Shown here: positions 8,738 through 17,641 of the stretch, piece after piece | Layout: each line of letters starts with the position of its first letter | How positions within the stretch are numbered: the stretch's first letter is position 1 | Assembly: GCF_000196315.1 (NCBI RefSeq) | Contig: NC_014230.1 | Span: 2,504,501-2,568,500 of the forward strand | DNA length: 64,000 nucleotides | Direction of reading: 5' to 3' | Source of the DNA: Croceibacter atlanticus HTCC2559 | GTDB taxonomy: Bacteria; Bacteroidota; Bacteroidia; Flavobacteriales; Flavobacteriaceae | Notes under the pieces: model-generated | Database searches by the model: none | Told to the model about the DNA's origin: nothing | What the model saw: only the letters and a program-made list of their open reading frames with translations | Translations under genes and position numbers: made by a program

Positions 8738-9669
8738 TAATGTGAAATGTTTAGGTTATAATATTTCACATATGAAAAAGCTTCTTGATCTGTAGTTGTA
8801 AGATAATTTCCAGCTTTAAAATAGTTTTCGAAAGGCCATTTTTCTAAACTGATGTCTTGATAAATTAGAGGTTCCTCATTATTAAGCTGTAATTCTAAAT
8901 ATGCATTACTCGCTGTAATTTTAAAATTAAAAGCATCATAGCCTACATAACCCATATTATCTTTAATATCTACCCAAGTATCACTAGAAGTGTTTAATAG
9001 GTCATCTCCAGATGTATTCTCATCTACTAAAAATTTTTTGTGAGACCATATATAACCGTCTTTCCAATATATTTTAAGCAATGGCGGACCATTGTTGGAG
9101 CTAAAATTGTGAAGCTCCATATCTTCAATAGAAAGTATACCGTGAATTTGCATTACAATAACATTATGAAACTGATTGCTGTTACTTGTGGTATGTGCTG
9201 AAACTTCATCTATTTTTAAGCGTCCTTCCATAACACCACCATCCTGCAAACTCCAATTAATCCTAGAGTTTCCTGTGTTTATAAGTTCACGTAACTCTGT
9301 TCTTGAGTAATTACTATTGGCAGTTGAAGAAGCTGGAAATGTATAAAATACCAATGAGCTGTCAGACTCATCATCATACATATATGGTTGTATAGGAAGT
9401 AAGTTTTGATAACCTAGGTTTATTAATTCCTGTGGCTGATATTCATCTGGCTTTCCATTGTTATCCTCATCAACAGGTAAAGTAAGCTTCCAATTAGAGA
9501 AATTTACATTTGCATAATTTGTAGCACCATCATTTTGAGTATTATTAGGAATATCAGGCTGTGACTGTACGTTATCTTCTGAAGATTTAGAACAAGACAT
9601 TAAAATCATTAACAATAAAATAGCGAACAAACCCTCTATTTTACGTGATTGTAATCCTATAAGACTCAT
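8737..9669 (-). CDS. PL7 alginate lyase lipoprotein, first gene of the alginate operon
   Basis: This 310-residue endolytic alginate lyase has a lipoprotein signal (lipobox MSC, C26) and a short Asn/Gln/Ser-rich linker. Its alginate_lyase2 domain starts at NWKLTLPVD (residue 59) and carries all three PL7 motifs: SRTELRE (R123), QIH (Q174-H176) and YFKAGNY (about 285-291). It differs from the other PL7 protein in the window and matches the motifs of extracellular endolyases better. The gene is preceded by a well-formed promoter with twin operators 12-35 nt before the ATG, so it is probably the first and most induced gene. Confidence 0.93.
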   Translation of the reverse strand: MSLIGLQSRKIEGLFAILLLMILMSCSKSSEDNVQSQPDIPNNTQNDGATNYANVNFSNWKLTLPVDEDNNGKPDEYQPQELINLGYQNLLPIQPYMYDDESDSSLVFYTFPASSTANSNYSRTELRELINTGNSRINWSLQDGGVMEGRLKIDEVSAHTTSNSNQFHNVIVMQIHGILSIEDMELHNFSSNNGPPLLKIYWKDGYIWSHKKFLVDENTSGDDLLNTSSDTWVDIKDNMGYVGYDAFNFKITASNAYLELQLNNEEPLIYQDISLEKWPFENYFKAGNYLTTTDQEAFSYVKYYNLNISH

Positions 9670-9680
9670 ATAAAAATTAT

Positions 9681-9703
9681 TGGTTTACCAGTTTGGTTTA
9701 CCA
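9681..9703 (-). promoter_or_regulatory. Twin operator TGGTTTACCA x2 upstream of PL7
   Basis: Identical 10-bp palindromes start at 9681 and 9694, 13 nt apart, as in the susC copy at 2339-2361. They lie between the predicted -7 element and the ATG. A bound GntR-type repressor would therefore block promoter clearance. Confidence 0.72.
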
Positions 9704-9731
9704 AATATATCCATATAGATCTAATTGACAA
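9702..9731 (-). promoter_or_regulatory. Predicted alginate operon promoter (TTG-N19-TATATTTG)
   Basis: TATATTTG (9709-9702, minus strand) matches TAnnTTTG, and TTG (9731-9729) lies 19 nt upstream. The layout is the same as that of the susC promoter. Confidence 0.65.
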
Positions 9732-10089
9732 GGAATTTGTAATTTTTTTTTTATAAATGGAAATTATAGAATTGTTATTTTAAGATTTATAATGTGTTAA
9801 TCTTAAAATAAATTTGAAATCATAATATATACGTATAGTGATTTATTAAGATTGTTAAACACATAAATATTTAACTTTATAATTTCAATTAAGGGTATTA
9901 CTTATAATCACTGGTAGTATTGTTTATTGTGTTACATAAAATCATAGAGCAATAAAAAATAATCAATACCAATCGTCGACACTTTATGTTTATTCACCTA
10001 TGAGAAAATAAGAGTTAAACGAAATAATAGGTGTATTTTGCAATATTGATGCATTTTTACATTAACTCCATTTAATAAATTTACTTTAA
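9732..10089. other. Divergent intergenic region between alginate locus and signalling locus
   Basis: These roughly 360 nt are very AT-rich, with no ORF, RNA gene or clear terminator. The right part must hold the promoter of the receiver gene. A weak candidate is a box GTCGACA at 9975 with a TTTG-ending -7-like element at 10033-10040. Confidence 0.5.
9975..10040 (+). promoter_or_regulatory. Weak candidate LytTR-type promoter for the receiver gene
   Basis: GTCGACA (9975) resembles the ACCGACA box of the downstream promoters, with ACCTATG 21 nt later. The best -7 match, GTATTTTG (10033-10040), is 58 nt after the first box instead of 55-56 and lacks the initial TA. I list it only as a possible weaker member of the set. 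Confidence 0.25.
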
Positions 10090-10503
10090 ATGATACAAGA
10101 GCTATCAATTCTATTTATCGAAGATGACATTGTAGAAACAATGAAAATGAATAGAACTATAAATAAGTTAGAGGTTCCATATAAAATTCAAGAAGCAAAG
10201 AATGGCGAGCAAGCTTTAGACATTTTAAATAAAGGAGGTGAACTTCCAGACTTAATATTATTAGACTTAAATATGCCAAAAATTAATGGTTTAGAATTCT
10301 TGAGAATTTTAAAAGATGATGAAAGGCTAAAGTATATTCCTACTATAGTTTTAACCACTTCTAATAATAGAAAAGATGTTCTGGAATGCTATAGGATTGG
10401 TATTGCTGGTTATATACTTAAGCCTTTAAAATATGAGGATTATGTTTCTAAGATTCATAAAGTTCTTGCCTATTGGAGTATTAACGAATTAATTAAACCA
10501 TGA
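10090..10503 (+). CDS. Single-domain response regulator (CheY/Rcp1-like)
   Basis: This 137-residue protein is a bare receiver domain. The acidic pocket (E11, D12, D13), the phosphoacceptor D59 in LLDLNMP, the switch Thr/Ser in LTTS (about 89-91) and K111 in ILKPL are all present. It has no output domain, so it probably acts as a phosphate carrier or partner in a phosphorelay. It overlaps the H-NOX gene by 4 nt (ATGA), which implies co-translation, and it is followed by a kinase and an Hpt protein that could exchange phosphate with it. Confidence 0.92.
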   Translation: MIQELSILFIEDDIVETMKMNRTINKLEVPYKIQEAKNGEQALDILNKGGELPDLILLDLNMPKINGLEFLRILKDDERLKYIPTIVLTTSNNRKDVLECYRIGIAGYILKPLKYEDYVSKIHKVLAYWSINELIKP

Positions 10504-11039
10504 AAGGCATAGTTTTTACAGAGTTTTTAGAATTAGTTGAACAAAAGTTTGGACTAGAAGTTGTTGATGAGATTATAGAAAAATCTGACTTAGAATCAAA
10601 TGGTGCATATACCTCAATAGGGACATACAAATTCTCTGAAATGTTACAGTTACTTAGCCATTTAAGCACAAAAACTAGTATTAGTATAGATGAGTTATTG
10701 TTAGTTTATGCAGAGCATTTTTTTGGGGTTTTGGTTAAAAGTTATCCCGTTTTAATTAAATCGTATTCAGATCCTATAAACATGTTGGCTTCAATTGAGT
10801 CTCATATACATATCGAGGTTTTAAAGATTTATCCTGATGCAGAGTTGCCAACTTTTGAAGTTATCAGTAAATCTAAAAACTCGCTAATTTTAATTTACAA
10901 GTCCAGCAGAGCCATGTATTACTTTGGTCTTGGGTTAATGAACAAAACCTTTGACTACTTTAACTCTAGCGCAGAAATAGTGATTGAAAAGCTTAAGGAA
11001 GACGGTACTGAAGTTAAGTTTATAATAACTAAAAATTAA
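10500..11039 (+). CDS. H-NOX (HNOB) heme nitric oxide sensor protein
   Basis: This 179-residue stand-alone H-NOX protein starts with the family opening MKGIVFTEFLELVE. It has the heme-propionate motif Y-x-S-x-R (Y133, S135, R137). The proximal heme ligand is best aligned to H104, in SHIHIEVLKIYP, because spacing to the following YP matches the family; H102 is the alternative. H-NOX proteins bind NO at ferrous heme and typically modulate a kinase or cyclase encoded beside them. The gene overlaps the receiver gene upstream by 4 nt. Its stop shares its last base with the kinase ATG, so a sensor-kinase pair is strongly implied. Confidence 0.92.
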   Translation: MKGIVFTEFLELVEQKFGLEVVDEIIEKSDLESNGAYTSIGTYKFSEMLQLLSHLSTKTSISIDELLLVYAEHFFGVLVKSYPVLIKSYSDPINMLASIESHIHIEVLKIYPDAELPTFEVISKSKNSLILIYKSSRAMYYFGLGLMNKTFDYFNSSAEIVIEKLKEDGTEVKFIITKN

Positions 11040-13897
11040 TGAGCGATCAAAAAATTAAAATATTAGAACGCGCTCTTAATAGAGAGAAAAAAGCTAGAAA
11101 AGAAGCTGAAAAGATTTTAGAAGACAAAGCTAATGAGCTTTATGTTACTACAAACAAACTAAAAGAAACTAATAATACTTTAGAAAGCTTAATAGCAAAA
11201 AAAGACCTAGAACTTAAAGGTGTTTTTAAGAACATTGTCGATGCGTATTGTGTTATGGATATGTATGGAAATGTCTTAGAAATGAATAATGCTACATTTA
11301 AGCTCTTAGCATGTGAAGATAAAAATGAAGATATAAACTTATCTCAATTTGTATATCCAGAAGACACATTACTTGTACTAAATGCGTTTAAAAAGCTAAA
11401 AAGCAATGGTAATTTTAAAGATTTAAAAGTTAGAATAATTTCTAAAGACAAGGCTCTTAAACACCTACACATAAACGCCAGTTTAATTGTAAATGATAAC
11501 GAAAAACCCATTGCTATACAAGGTGTAGCAAGAGATGTTACTACAGAATATAATATTCAAAAAAACCTGATTGAGTCTGAAAATAGACTTAAAGCATTAA
11601 TTGTAAACTTAGATAGCGGTATACTTTTAGAAGATGAAGATTGCAATATTGTATTTACAAATAATAAATTTTGTGCATTATTTTCAATTAAAGATTCTCC
11701 AGAACAATTAAAAGGCCAACACTGCTCTATAAGAATGCAAATTTCAAAAGATTTATTTGAAGAGCCAGATACTTTTATGTCTAGAATGCAGTCTATTGTC
11801 CTAAACAGACAAAAAGTAATTGGTGAAGAATTAAAAATGTGTGATGGTAAGATCTTAGAGCGTGATTATGTACCAATATTTCAGAATGATATTTACAAAG
11901 GACATCTTTGGACCTATAAGGATGTTACTTTAAAACGTAATTACAGCAAAAACATTGAGGCAGAAAGACATAAGTACAGTAGCATTATAGCTAATATGAA
12001 CTTAGGACTTGTAGAGGCAAATGTTACTAATGAAATTGTAATGGTTAACCAAAGTTTTGCTCAAATTAGCGGATACTCTGAGCAGGAACTATTAGGTATG
12101 AATGCAATTGAAGTTCTTATACCAAAAGAAGATCAAGAAAATATTGTAAAACTTGCTCATGATACAAGAGCTGGTAAGTTTAACTCGAGAGAAATACAAA
12201 TAAAAGATAAAAAGGGGAAGCATAAATCAATAATAACCAGTTCGGCTCCTAATTATGATGAGAATGGCGTTGTAATAGGCTCTATAGGTGTTATTCTAGA
12301 TATTACTGAACAAGCTAAGACAAAGCAGTTGTTATTAGAACAAAAGAAACAGCTAGATCTTATAATTCAAAATTCACCAGTAGGAATCGCATTGTACAAA
12401 AAGTTAGATGAAGGTGTGCTAATGGTTAACGAGTATTTATCTAATATGCTTGGCTTTACTAAAGAAGAAATTTTAAATAGCTACAAAAAAGATCCAACGC
12501 ATCCAGATGACCTAGAAGAGTCTAATATAAAACGTGCTGATCTAGAAAAAGGTAAGATAGATAATTACTCTATTGAGAAACGCTACCTTAAAAAAGATGG
12601 ATCTGTACTTTGGGCCAGGACAAACGTAAATGCTATAAGAGACAACTTAAATAATATTAAGTATCAAGTTGCAATTGTTGAAGATATTACTGCACAACGC
12701 GAAAAAACCTTATTATTGGAAACACTAAATAATGTTGCTAAGTCTATTTTAGGTAAGGTTAATATAAATGAAATTGCTTTAGCAATTTCAAAAAACATTA
12801 CTAAATATCTAGGCTCAACCGACTGTGCAATATATTTAGTTAATGAAAATGAAAATGGTATTAGCAAAATTGCTGCGTTTGAAAGTGAGCTAAAAGAAAG
12901 TGCATTAACTAATAACAAAGATAAATTAGTAAATGATGGAGCCTTAATTGGTCAAGTTGCTGCATCAGGAAAGCCTATAATAGTTGAGAATAATGCAGAG
13001 CACACAATTAATACAACATTTGAAAACTCTAGACTAATTGTACCAATAATTAATGATGGAAATGTAATTGGTATAATAGATTCTGTTCATACAGACCAAA
13101 ATTATTTCACTAATGATCACTTATCAACGCTACAAAATGTTGCCCGCTTAGTTTCTCTACAACTTAAAAATGCTATAAACCGTTTAGCTAGAGATAAGGC
13201 AGAAGCAAATAATATAAAGTTGCTTAAAAAACTTGAATTAAGTAACAATGAGCTTCAAGAATACGCACACGTTGTTTCTCACGATTTAAAATCACCTTTA
13301 CGTAGTATTTCTGCTTTAGTATCTTGGATAAAGGAAGACAACAAGAAAAATCTTGACGATAACAGTTTAACAAACATTCACTTAATTGAGTCTACTCTTG
13401 AAAAAATGGAGTTATTAATTTCAGATGTACTTAACTATTCCAGTATAGATTCAGATGCTGCAGTAAGTGAGCAAATAGATTTAAATCAGTTAATATTAGA
13501 GTTACAGGAAATTTTATATATACCAGAACATATAGACATTAAAACATTAAACCAACTGCCTATAATTACTGGAGATAAAACAAGACTTAGACAATTGTTT
13601 CAGAATCTTTTGTCCAACGCCATTAAATTTATAGATAAAGAAAAAGGACTTATAAAGATAGATGTGTTAGAAAAAACCTCCCATTATCAATTCTCTGTGT
13701 CTGATAATGGTGTTGGTATAGAAAAGAAATATCACGACAAGATTTTTGAGATGTTTCACTCTCTAAACAATAGCAAAGAATCAACTGGAATCGGACTTAC
13801 AATTGTTAAAAAAATAGTTGATTTATACCAAGGTGATGTTTGGTTAGAAAGTAACCCAGGAAAAGGAACCACCTTTCATTTTACACTAAAAAAATAG
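11039..13897 (+). CDS. Cytoplasmic multi-PAS/GAF histidine kinase, probable H-NOX partner
   Basis: This 952-residue kinase has no membrane segment. The order is an N-terminal coiled coil (1-60), PAS domains at about 61-175, 182-300, 310-425 and 438-555, a GAF domain at about 558-710, HisKA with the H-box YAHVVSHDLKSPLRS (H748), and HATPase_c with N, G1 (DNGVGI) and G2 (GIGLTIV) boxes. There is no receiver domain, so phosphate must pass to separate receivers. Its start overlaps the H-NOX stop, and the Hpt gene follows 2 nt later. Its kinase core is a close paralogue of the kinase at 22513-23724. Soluble kinases encoded with H-NOX are typically inhibited by NO-bound H-NOX; that role here is inferred. 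Confidence 0.93.
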   Translation: MSDQKIKILERALNREKKARKEAEKILEDKANELYVTTNKLKETNNTLESLIAKKDLELKGVFKNIVDAYCVMDMYGNVLEMNNATFKLLACEDKNEDINLSQFVYPEDTLLVLNAFKKLKSNGNFKDLKVRIISKDKALKHLHINASLIVNDNEKPIAIQGVARDVTTEYNIQKNLIESENRLKALIVNLDSGILLEDEDCNIVFTNNKFCALFSIKDSPEQLKGQHCSIRMQISKDLFEEPDTFMSRMQSIVLNRQKVIGEELKMCDGKILERDYVPIFQNDIYKGHLWTYKDVTLKRNYSKNIEAERHKYSSIIANMNLGLVEANVTNEIVMVNQSFAQISGYSEQELLGMNAIEVLIPKEDQENIVKLAHDTRAGKFNSREIQIKDKKGKHKSIITSSAPNYDENGVVIGSIGVILDITEQAKTKQLLLEQKKQLDLIIQNSPVGIALYKKLDEGVLMVNEYLSNMLGFTKEEILNSYKKDPTHPDDLEESNIKRADLEKGKIDNYSIEKRYLKKDGSVLWARTNVNAIRDNLNNIKYQVAIVEDITAQREKTLLLETLNNVAKSILGKVNINEIALAISKNITKYLGSTDCAIYLVNENENGISKIAAFESELKESALTNNKDKLVNDGALIGQVAASGKPIIVENNAEHTINTTFENSRLIVPIINDGNVIGIIDSVHTDQNYFTNDHLSTLQNVARLVSLQLKNAINRLARDKAEANNIKLLKKLELSNNELQEYAHVVSHDLKSPLRSISALVSWIKEDNKKNLDDNSLTNIHLIESTLEKMELLISDVLNYSSIDSDAAVSEQIDLNQLILELQEILYIPEHIDIKTLNQLPIITGDKTRLRQLFQNLLSNAIKFIDKEKGLIKIDVLEKTSHYQFSVSDNGVGIEKKYHDKIFEMFHSLNNSKESTGIGLTIVKKIVDLYQGDVWLESNPGKGTTFHFTLKK

Positions 13898-13899
13898 TA

Positions 13900-14220
13900 A
13901 TGAGTGAAACTCCAAATTTATCTTATATAGAAGCTTTATCTGATGGTGATGATGCGTTTAAACATAAGATTCTTAATATCATTAAGAACGAATATATATT
14001 AGAAAGAGAGATATATACTAAAAATCTACTTTCAAAAGATCATATTGCAACAGCAGATAATGTTCATAAACTTAAACATAAAATAAGTATTTTAGGACTT
14101 GAGAAAAGCTATGAGCTTGCTCATGAATATGAACATCAACTAAGAGAAGGAAAGTTTAATCTTAAAGATAAATTTGAGTTTACCCTTAGCACAATAGCCA
14201 ATTTTTTAAAAACTATATAA
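13900..14220 (+). CDS. Hpt phosphotransfer protein
   Basis: This 106-residue all-helical protein has the Hpt phosphoacceptor motif in NVHKLKHKISILGL (H56, followed by the usual Lys). It has no other domain. It starts 2 nt after the kinase stop and ends 9 nt before a LytTR response regulator, which fits a kinase-receiver-Hpt-regulator relay. It is short but in the normal range for stand-alone Hpt proteins. The call rests on the motif and on context. Confidence 0.82.
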   Translation: MSETPNLSYIEALSDGDDAFKHKILNIIKNEYILEREIYTKNLLSKDHIATADNVHKLKHKISILGLEKSYELAHEYEHQLREGKFNLKDKFEFTLSTIANFLKTI

Positions 14221-14229
14221 TTACTTTCT

Positions 14230-14943
14230 ATGACAAGCATAATTATCGATGATGAGAAAACAGCAAGAGAAATACTGGTCCAGCTATGTACTAAAATAGA
14301 AGGGCTTGATGTTATAGATGAATTCTCTAATGCTATGGATGCTATTAAGTTTCTTAATAAAAATGAGATAGACCTTATCTTTTTAGATATACATATGCCA
14401 GATTTTACAGGTTTCGATTTTATCCAGACACTAAGAAAACACCCTAAAATTATTTTAACAACATCTGATAAAAACTTTGCTATAGAAGCTTTTGAATATG
14501 ATTGTATTGTAGACTATTTAGTTAAACCACTTAATCTTGAGAGGTTTAAAAAAGCTATTAATAAAGCTGAAATGTTTAATCTAGACATTGAACAACCAGA
14601 AGTAACGTCTTCACAAACCAATCAAGCGCAAGACAAAGAGCTTTTTGTTAATATAGATAGACGCCTAATTAAAATTGATATTTCCAGCATTAAATTAATT
14701 CAAGCAAAAGGTGATTATATACTTATAAAGACAGACACTAAGAATTTTACCGTTCACTCTACACTAAAAAAGATTGTAAACAAACTTCCTGAAACTCAAT
14801 TTTTAAAAGTACATCGTTCATACGTTATTAATACTAGCAAAATTATTGACATAGAAGACAACAGTGTCCTTATTGACAAAGATGTTATACCTGTAAGCCG
14901 TTCTAACAGACCAGAATTAATGCGCAGGCTAAATTTGCTATAA
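14230..14943 (+). CDS. LytTR-family response regulator 1
   Basis: This 237-residue AlgR/LytR-type regulator has a receiver domain (D7, D8, phosphoacceptor D53 in FLDIHMP, switch Thr near 77, K99), a Gln/Asp-rich linker and a LytTR DNA-binding domain (about 137-237) with the typical FLKVHRSYVIN and IPVSRS motifs. LytTR domains bind direct repeats of about 9-12 bp spaced by about two helical turns. Exactly such 21-nt repeats are present upstream of the next genes. It is the last gene of the H-NOX/kinase operon. Confidence 0.93.
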   Translation: MTSIIIDDEKTAREILVQLCTKIEGLDVIDEFSNAMDAIKFLNKNEIDLIFLDIHMPDFTGFDFIQTLRKHPKIILTTSDKNFAIEAFEYDCIVDYLVKPLNLERFKKAINKAEMFNLDIEQPEVTSSQTNQAQDKELFVNIDRRLIKIDISSIKLIQAKGDYILIKTDTKNFTVHSTLKKIVNKLPETQFLKVHRSYVINTSKIIDIEDNSVLIDKDVIPVSRSNRPELMRRLNLL

Positions 14944-14980
14944 CATATAGGGAGTTAATACCTATCGAAGAAAAATAAAA

Positions 14981-15051
14981 GTAATTCAATAGTATACTTT
15001 CGTAACTCAACGAAAATTTATAATCACCTTTATACAAGAGTCTTAATTTAG
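14981..15051 (+). promoter_or_regulatory. LytTR-type promoter of regulator 2: direct repeat plus -7 element
   Basis: GTAATTCAA (14981) and GTAACTCAA followed by CGAAA (15002-15015) form a direct repeat at 21-nt spacing. A -7-like element, TAATTTAG (15044-15051), starts 33 nt after the C of CGAAA. The second copy also contains the hairpin TTTCGT/ACGAAA. Confidence 0.6.
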
Positions 15052-15071
15052 TTTAATTAAAAAATTAAATT

Positions 15072-15773
15072 ATGACTTGTATAATTATAGACGACGACAA
15101 GACAGCGATTGATGTACTTACAAAACACTGCTCTAAAATTGAAAACCTTTACGTTAAAAGAACGTTTTTAAACCCAAAATTAGCACTCAAATTCCTGAAC
15201 AATAACAAGGTAGATTTTATCTTTTTAGACCTACACATGCCAAAGATAAATGGCTATAGTTTTATTAATTTAATAGCGACGCCACAAAAGGTTATTATTA
15301 CCACTATAGATCGTGACTCTGCTTATAGAGCATTTGAATATAACTGCATTGTAGATTATATTGAAAAGCCTTACACATTAGAAAGAGTATTGCAATCCTT
15401 AAGAAAAATTGAGAAATCTATAAGCCTTTCAAAAGTTGGAAACACTATCCATGACACCCATAAAGACCTTTATGTAGAGCTTAATAAAAAGTTTGTGAAA
15501 ATACCTGTTGCAGGCATTCAATTTATTAAGAGGCATTTAAATGGAATTGAAATTTATACAACTAGACGTTCGTACTTTATAAAATCCTCCCTAAATAAGG
15601 TTATGCAGAAATTATCACCTTCTATGTTTATTAGAACACATCAATCTTATATTATTAATTTAACTAAGATTACCAATATTAAAAATGGGATGGTATTAAT
15701 TAACCAAAATAAGATTCCAGTAAGTCGATCATATAAAAATCATTTAACGAGTAGGATTAATATTTTTAAATAG
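15072..15773 (+). CDS. LytTR-family response regulator 2
   Basis: This 233-residue paralogue of the upstream regulator has a receiver (D7, D8, D9, phosphoacceptor D53 in FLDLHMPKING, K99) and a LytTR domain (about 130-233) with FIRTHQSYIINLTKI and KIPVSRS. It has its own promoter carrying LytTR-like direct repeats, so it is probably controlled by regulator 1 or by itself. It is followed directly by the pilin-like gene, which has the same promoter architecture. Receiver and DNA-binding residues look intact. Confidence 0.93.
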   Translation: MTCIIIDDDKTAIDVLTKHCSKIENLYVKRTFLNPKLALKFLNNNKVDFIFLDLHMPKINGYSFINLIATPQKVIITTIDRDSAYRAFEYNCIVDYIEKPYTLERVLQSLRKIEKSISLSKVGNTIHDTHKDLYVELNKKFVKIPVAGIQFIKRHLNGIEIYTTRRSYFIKSSLNKVMQKLSPSMFIRTHQSYIINLTKITNIKNGMVLINQNKIPVSRSYKNHLTSRINIFK

Positions 15774-15799
15774 CTTAATTCTCTTAAAGACTTTAAATC

Positions 15800-15871
15800 G
15801 CTCTTTCATCCACACATTACGTTTACTCATCGAAATTTCCAGATTAACACGAGCCGCTTAAAATACATTTG
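15800..15871 (+). promoter_or_regulatory. LytTR-type promoter of the pilin-like gene
   Basis: TTCATC (15805) and CTCATC followed by CGAAA (15826-15835) are 21 nt apart. TACATTTG (15864-15871) is a perfect TAnnTTTG -7 element, 33 nt after the C of CGAAA. There is no good -33 element at 19-nt spacing, which suits an activator-dependent promoter. Confidence 0.65.
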
Positions 15872-15906
15872 TATCATATTAATCTTAACAATTTAAATAT
15901 TTTATT

Positions 15907-16539
15907 ATGAAAAAAATTAACCTCTTAACAATGGCATTATTAGCACTAGGTGCACAAAATGCAATCGCTCAAGCAGACAATGATGACACAAATGTGGATC
16001 AACACGAACTACAAGTACAAGTACAAGAAGTAGCCCTGCTAGATATTTGGGATGCCAGTTTAGCCACACCAGCCGATGTAGGCGTAATTGCATTCGATAT
16101 GGCAGATGCCACAACAGTAGGTGCAAATGCAGAAGCTGGTCTTTATGATTTTACTGCATTAGAGTACACAGATTTATGGTTAAACTATACCAGTGTCGTT
16201 TCTGCGGCTGAGCCTACCAGAAATATTTCTGTACGTTTTAATGGTGGTTCTTTTCCAGGTGGTGTACAACTAGTAATTACACCAGAAGAATCTAACGTAG
16301 AAAATGCAGACAATGGCACACCAGGCACTATAGATTCTGCCAATCCTATTAAACTTGGTGCTAATGATATTGTTACTGGTACGGCACAAAATATAGTGAC
16401 TCAAATTGAAAGTGTGTACACAGGAGACGAAGCCTTTGGAGTAAAACTAAAATATACTCTAGAACAATTTGGAAGTTTTAGTAACTACATTGCTGGATCT
16501 TACTCTACGCAAGTTGTATACACACTCTCAGACATCTAA
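15907..16539 (+). CDS. Small secreted pilin-like protein
   Basis: This 210-residue protein has a clear Sec signal peptide (MKKINLL...AIAQA, cleaved near residue 22) and an otherwise beta-rich Ala/Asn/Thr/Val-rich sequence without cysteines. The segment YTDLWLNYTS (about residues 90-99) is matched by PDIWLNYTY in the secreted protein at 21174-21767, and both lie in similar order, so the two appear related. I do not recognise a named family. Its place beside chaperone-like and usher-like genes suggests a major surface-fibre subunit. A strong terminator follows, so it is monocistronic and may be made in larger amounts than the assembly genes. Confidence 0.75.
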   Translation: MKKINLLTMALLALGAQNAIAQADNDDTNVDQHELQVQVQEVALLDIWDASLATPADVGVIAFDMADATTVGANAEAGLYDFTALEYTDLWLNYTSVVSAAEPTRNISVRFNGGSFPGGVQLVITPEESNVENADNGTPGTIDSANPIKLGANDIVTGTAQNIVTQIESVYTGDEAFGVKLKYTLEQFGSFSNYIAGSYSTQVVYTLSDI

Positions 16540-16563
16540 AACTCCATCTTAAGCCCCAAATTC

Positions 16564-16592
16564 AAAAAGCCCTATTTAAGGGCTTTTTTTTT
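16564..16592 (+). terminator. Intrinsic terminator after the pilin-like gene
   Basis: AGCCCT and AGGGCT form a stem with a 5-nt loop, flanked by A5 and followed by a nine-base T-run. Confidence 0.88.
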
Positions 16593-16692
16593 GTTTAAGA
16601 CATTAGCCTAAAGCCTCATTTTATAAATACTACAAGTATAATTATATAATATTCAATGTCTTAATTAAAAATACTTAAAGCATAGCCAATGC

Positions 16693-16760
16693 TATTGACC
16701 GACACTTATTTGCCAATTAACGAAATAGAATTAATTCTTGGGTTTTAGCCTATTTCTTTG
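16693..16760 (+). promoter_or_regulatory. LytTR-type promoter of the chaperone/usher-like operon
   Basis: ACCGACA (16698) and AACGAAA (16719) are 21 nt apart. TTTCTTTG (16753-16760), a one-mismatch TAnnTTTG, starts 32 nt after the C of CGAAA, compared with 33 nt at the other promoters. Confidence 0.55.
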
Positions 16761-16805
16761 TGGTATAGAGATTAAACAAAAGGTTCAACTTAAAATACCA
16801 TACCT

Positions 16806-17594
16806 ATGAAATTAATAGCAACTACAATAATCTGCTTTTTATTTAGCCTACAAGTTATACACTCAAATGTTGTCATAATTAATGGTCTCACCCACTCGTT
16901 TTCTGGTGTATCTGGACAAACCTTTCAAGGGCAAATAATTTTAGCAAACACATCTAACGAGGAGCAACGTGTTACATTCGAGTTAAATGAAGCAATTTAT
17001 AATTGTGACCAAGGAAGAGTTTTTATTGCTGATGCTAATCACAAAAATTCGTCAACAGCTTGGTTTACAAGTGCAGTTAACAGTAAAGTTTTAGCTCCTA
17101 AAGAAAGATTTACCTACAAATACAGTATTACTATACCAGAAGATAATACACTTAATGGATCATACTGGACAACTCTTATGGTTAATGTAGATAAACCTAT
17201 AAAAGAAGAGGTTGTTGCCAATATTGGCTTAGACACTAAAATAAGGTACGCAGTAAGATTATTAACAGATGTAAATATTAACGAAGAAGTCTTATTAGAT
17301 TTTGAGAGTGTTAATCTAAATCTTAATCCAATTAATAATAAGAAGCAATTGGATATAAATGTTTTAAACCAAAGCGGTTTTATTGAAAACGTAAAACTAT
17401 CCTTAGAAATTTATGATTCTTTCGGAACTAAAGTGTTAGACACTAAAACTAAACGCGCAAAAGTATTTCCTGAAGTATGTAGAAATTATTCTTTAGACAT
17501 ATCAGGTCTTAAAGAAGGTGTTTATCAATGCATAGTAATAGCAGACTCTAGAGATGAATACATAGGAACCAACATTAGCCTTGAAGTAGAATAA
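16806..17594 (+). CDS. Periplasmic chaperone-like protein (Ig-like)
   Basis: This 262-residue protein has a Sec signal peptide (about 1-20) followed by two beta-sandwich-like halves. The first half contains GQTFQGQIILANTSNEEQRVTFEL, like the NEW3 or fimbrial-chaperone first domain. After VLAPKERFTYKYSITIPEDNTLNGSYWTTLMV, a second half begins near residue 150. This two-Ig layout and the immediately following usher-like gene suggest a fibre-subunit chaperone. Sequence similarity to classical PapD/FimC proteins is not obvious, so the role is inferred from layout and neighbours. It also resembles DUF916-type surface proteins. Confidence 0.6.
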   Translation: MKLIATTIICFLFSLQVIHSNVVIINGLTHSFSGVSGQTFQGQIILANTSNEEQRVTFELNEAIYNCDQGRVFIADANHKNSSTAWFTSAVNSKVLAPKERFTYKYSITIPEDNTLNGSYWTTLMVNVDKPIKEEVVANIGLDTKIRYAVRLLTDVNINEEVLLDFESVNLNLNPINNKKQLDINVLNQSGFIENVKLSLEIYDSFGTKVLDTKTKRAKVFPEVCRNYSLDISGLKEGVYQCIVIADSRDEYIGTNISLEVE

Positions 17595-17641
17595 AATTCT
17601 CCTACTTGGATCACACTTACCTCTAATAAAATTAGTGAATC

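Noticed and set aside
9975-10040. Full member of the LytTR promoter set upstream of the receiver gene
   Set aside because: Box and -7 element are both weak and the distance is off by two bases; kept only as a low-confidence feature.
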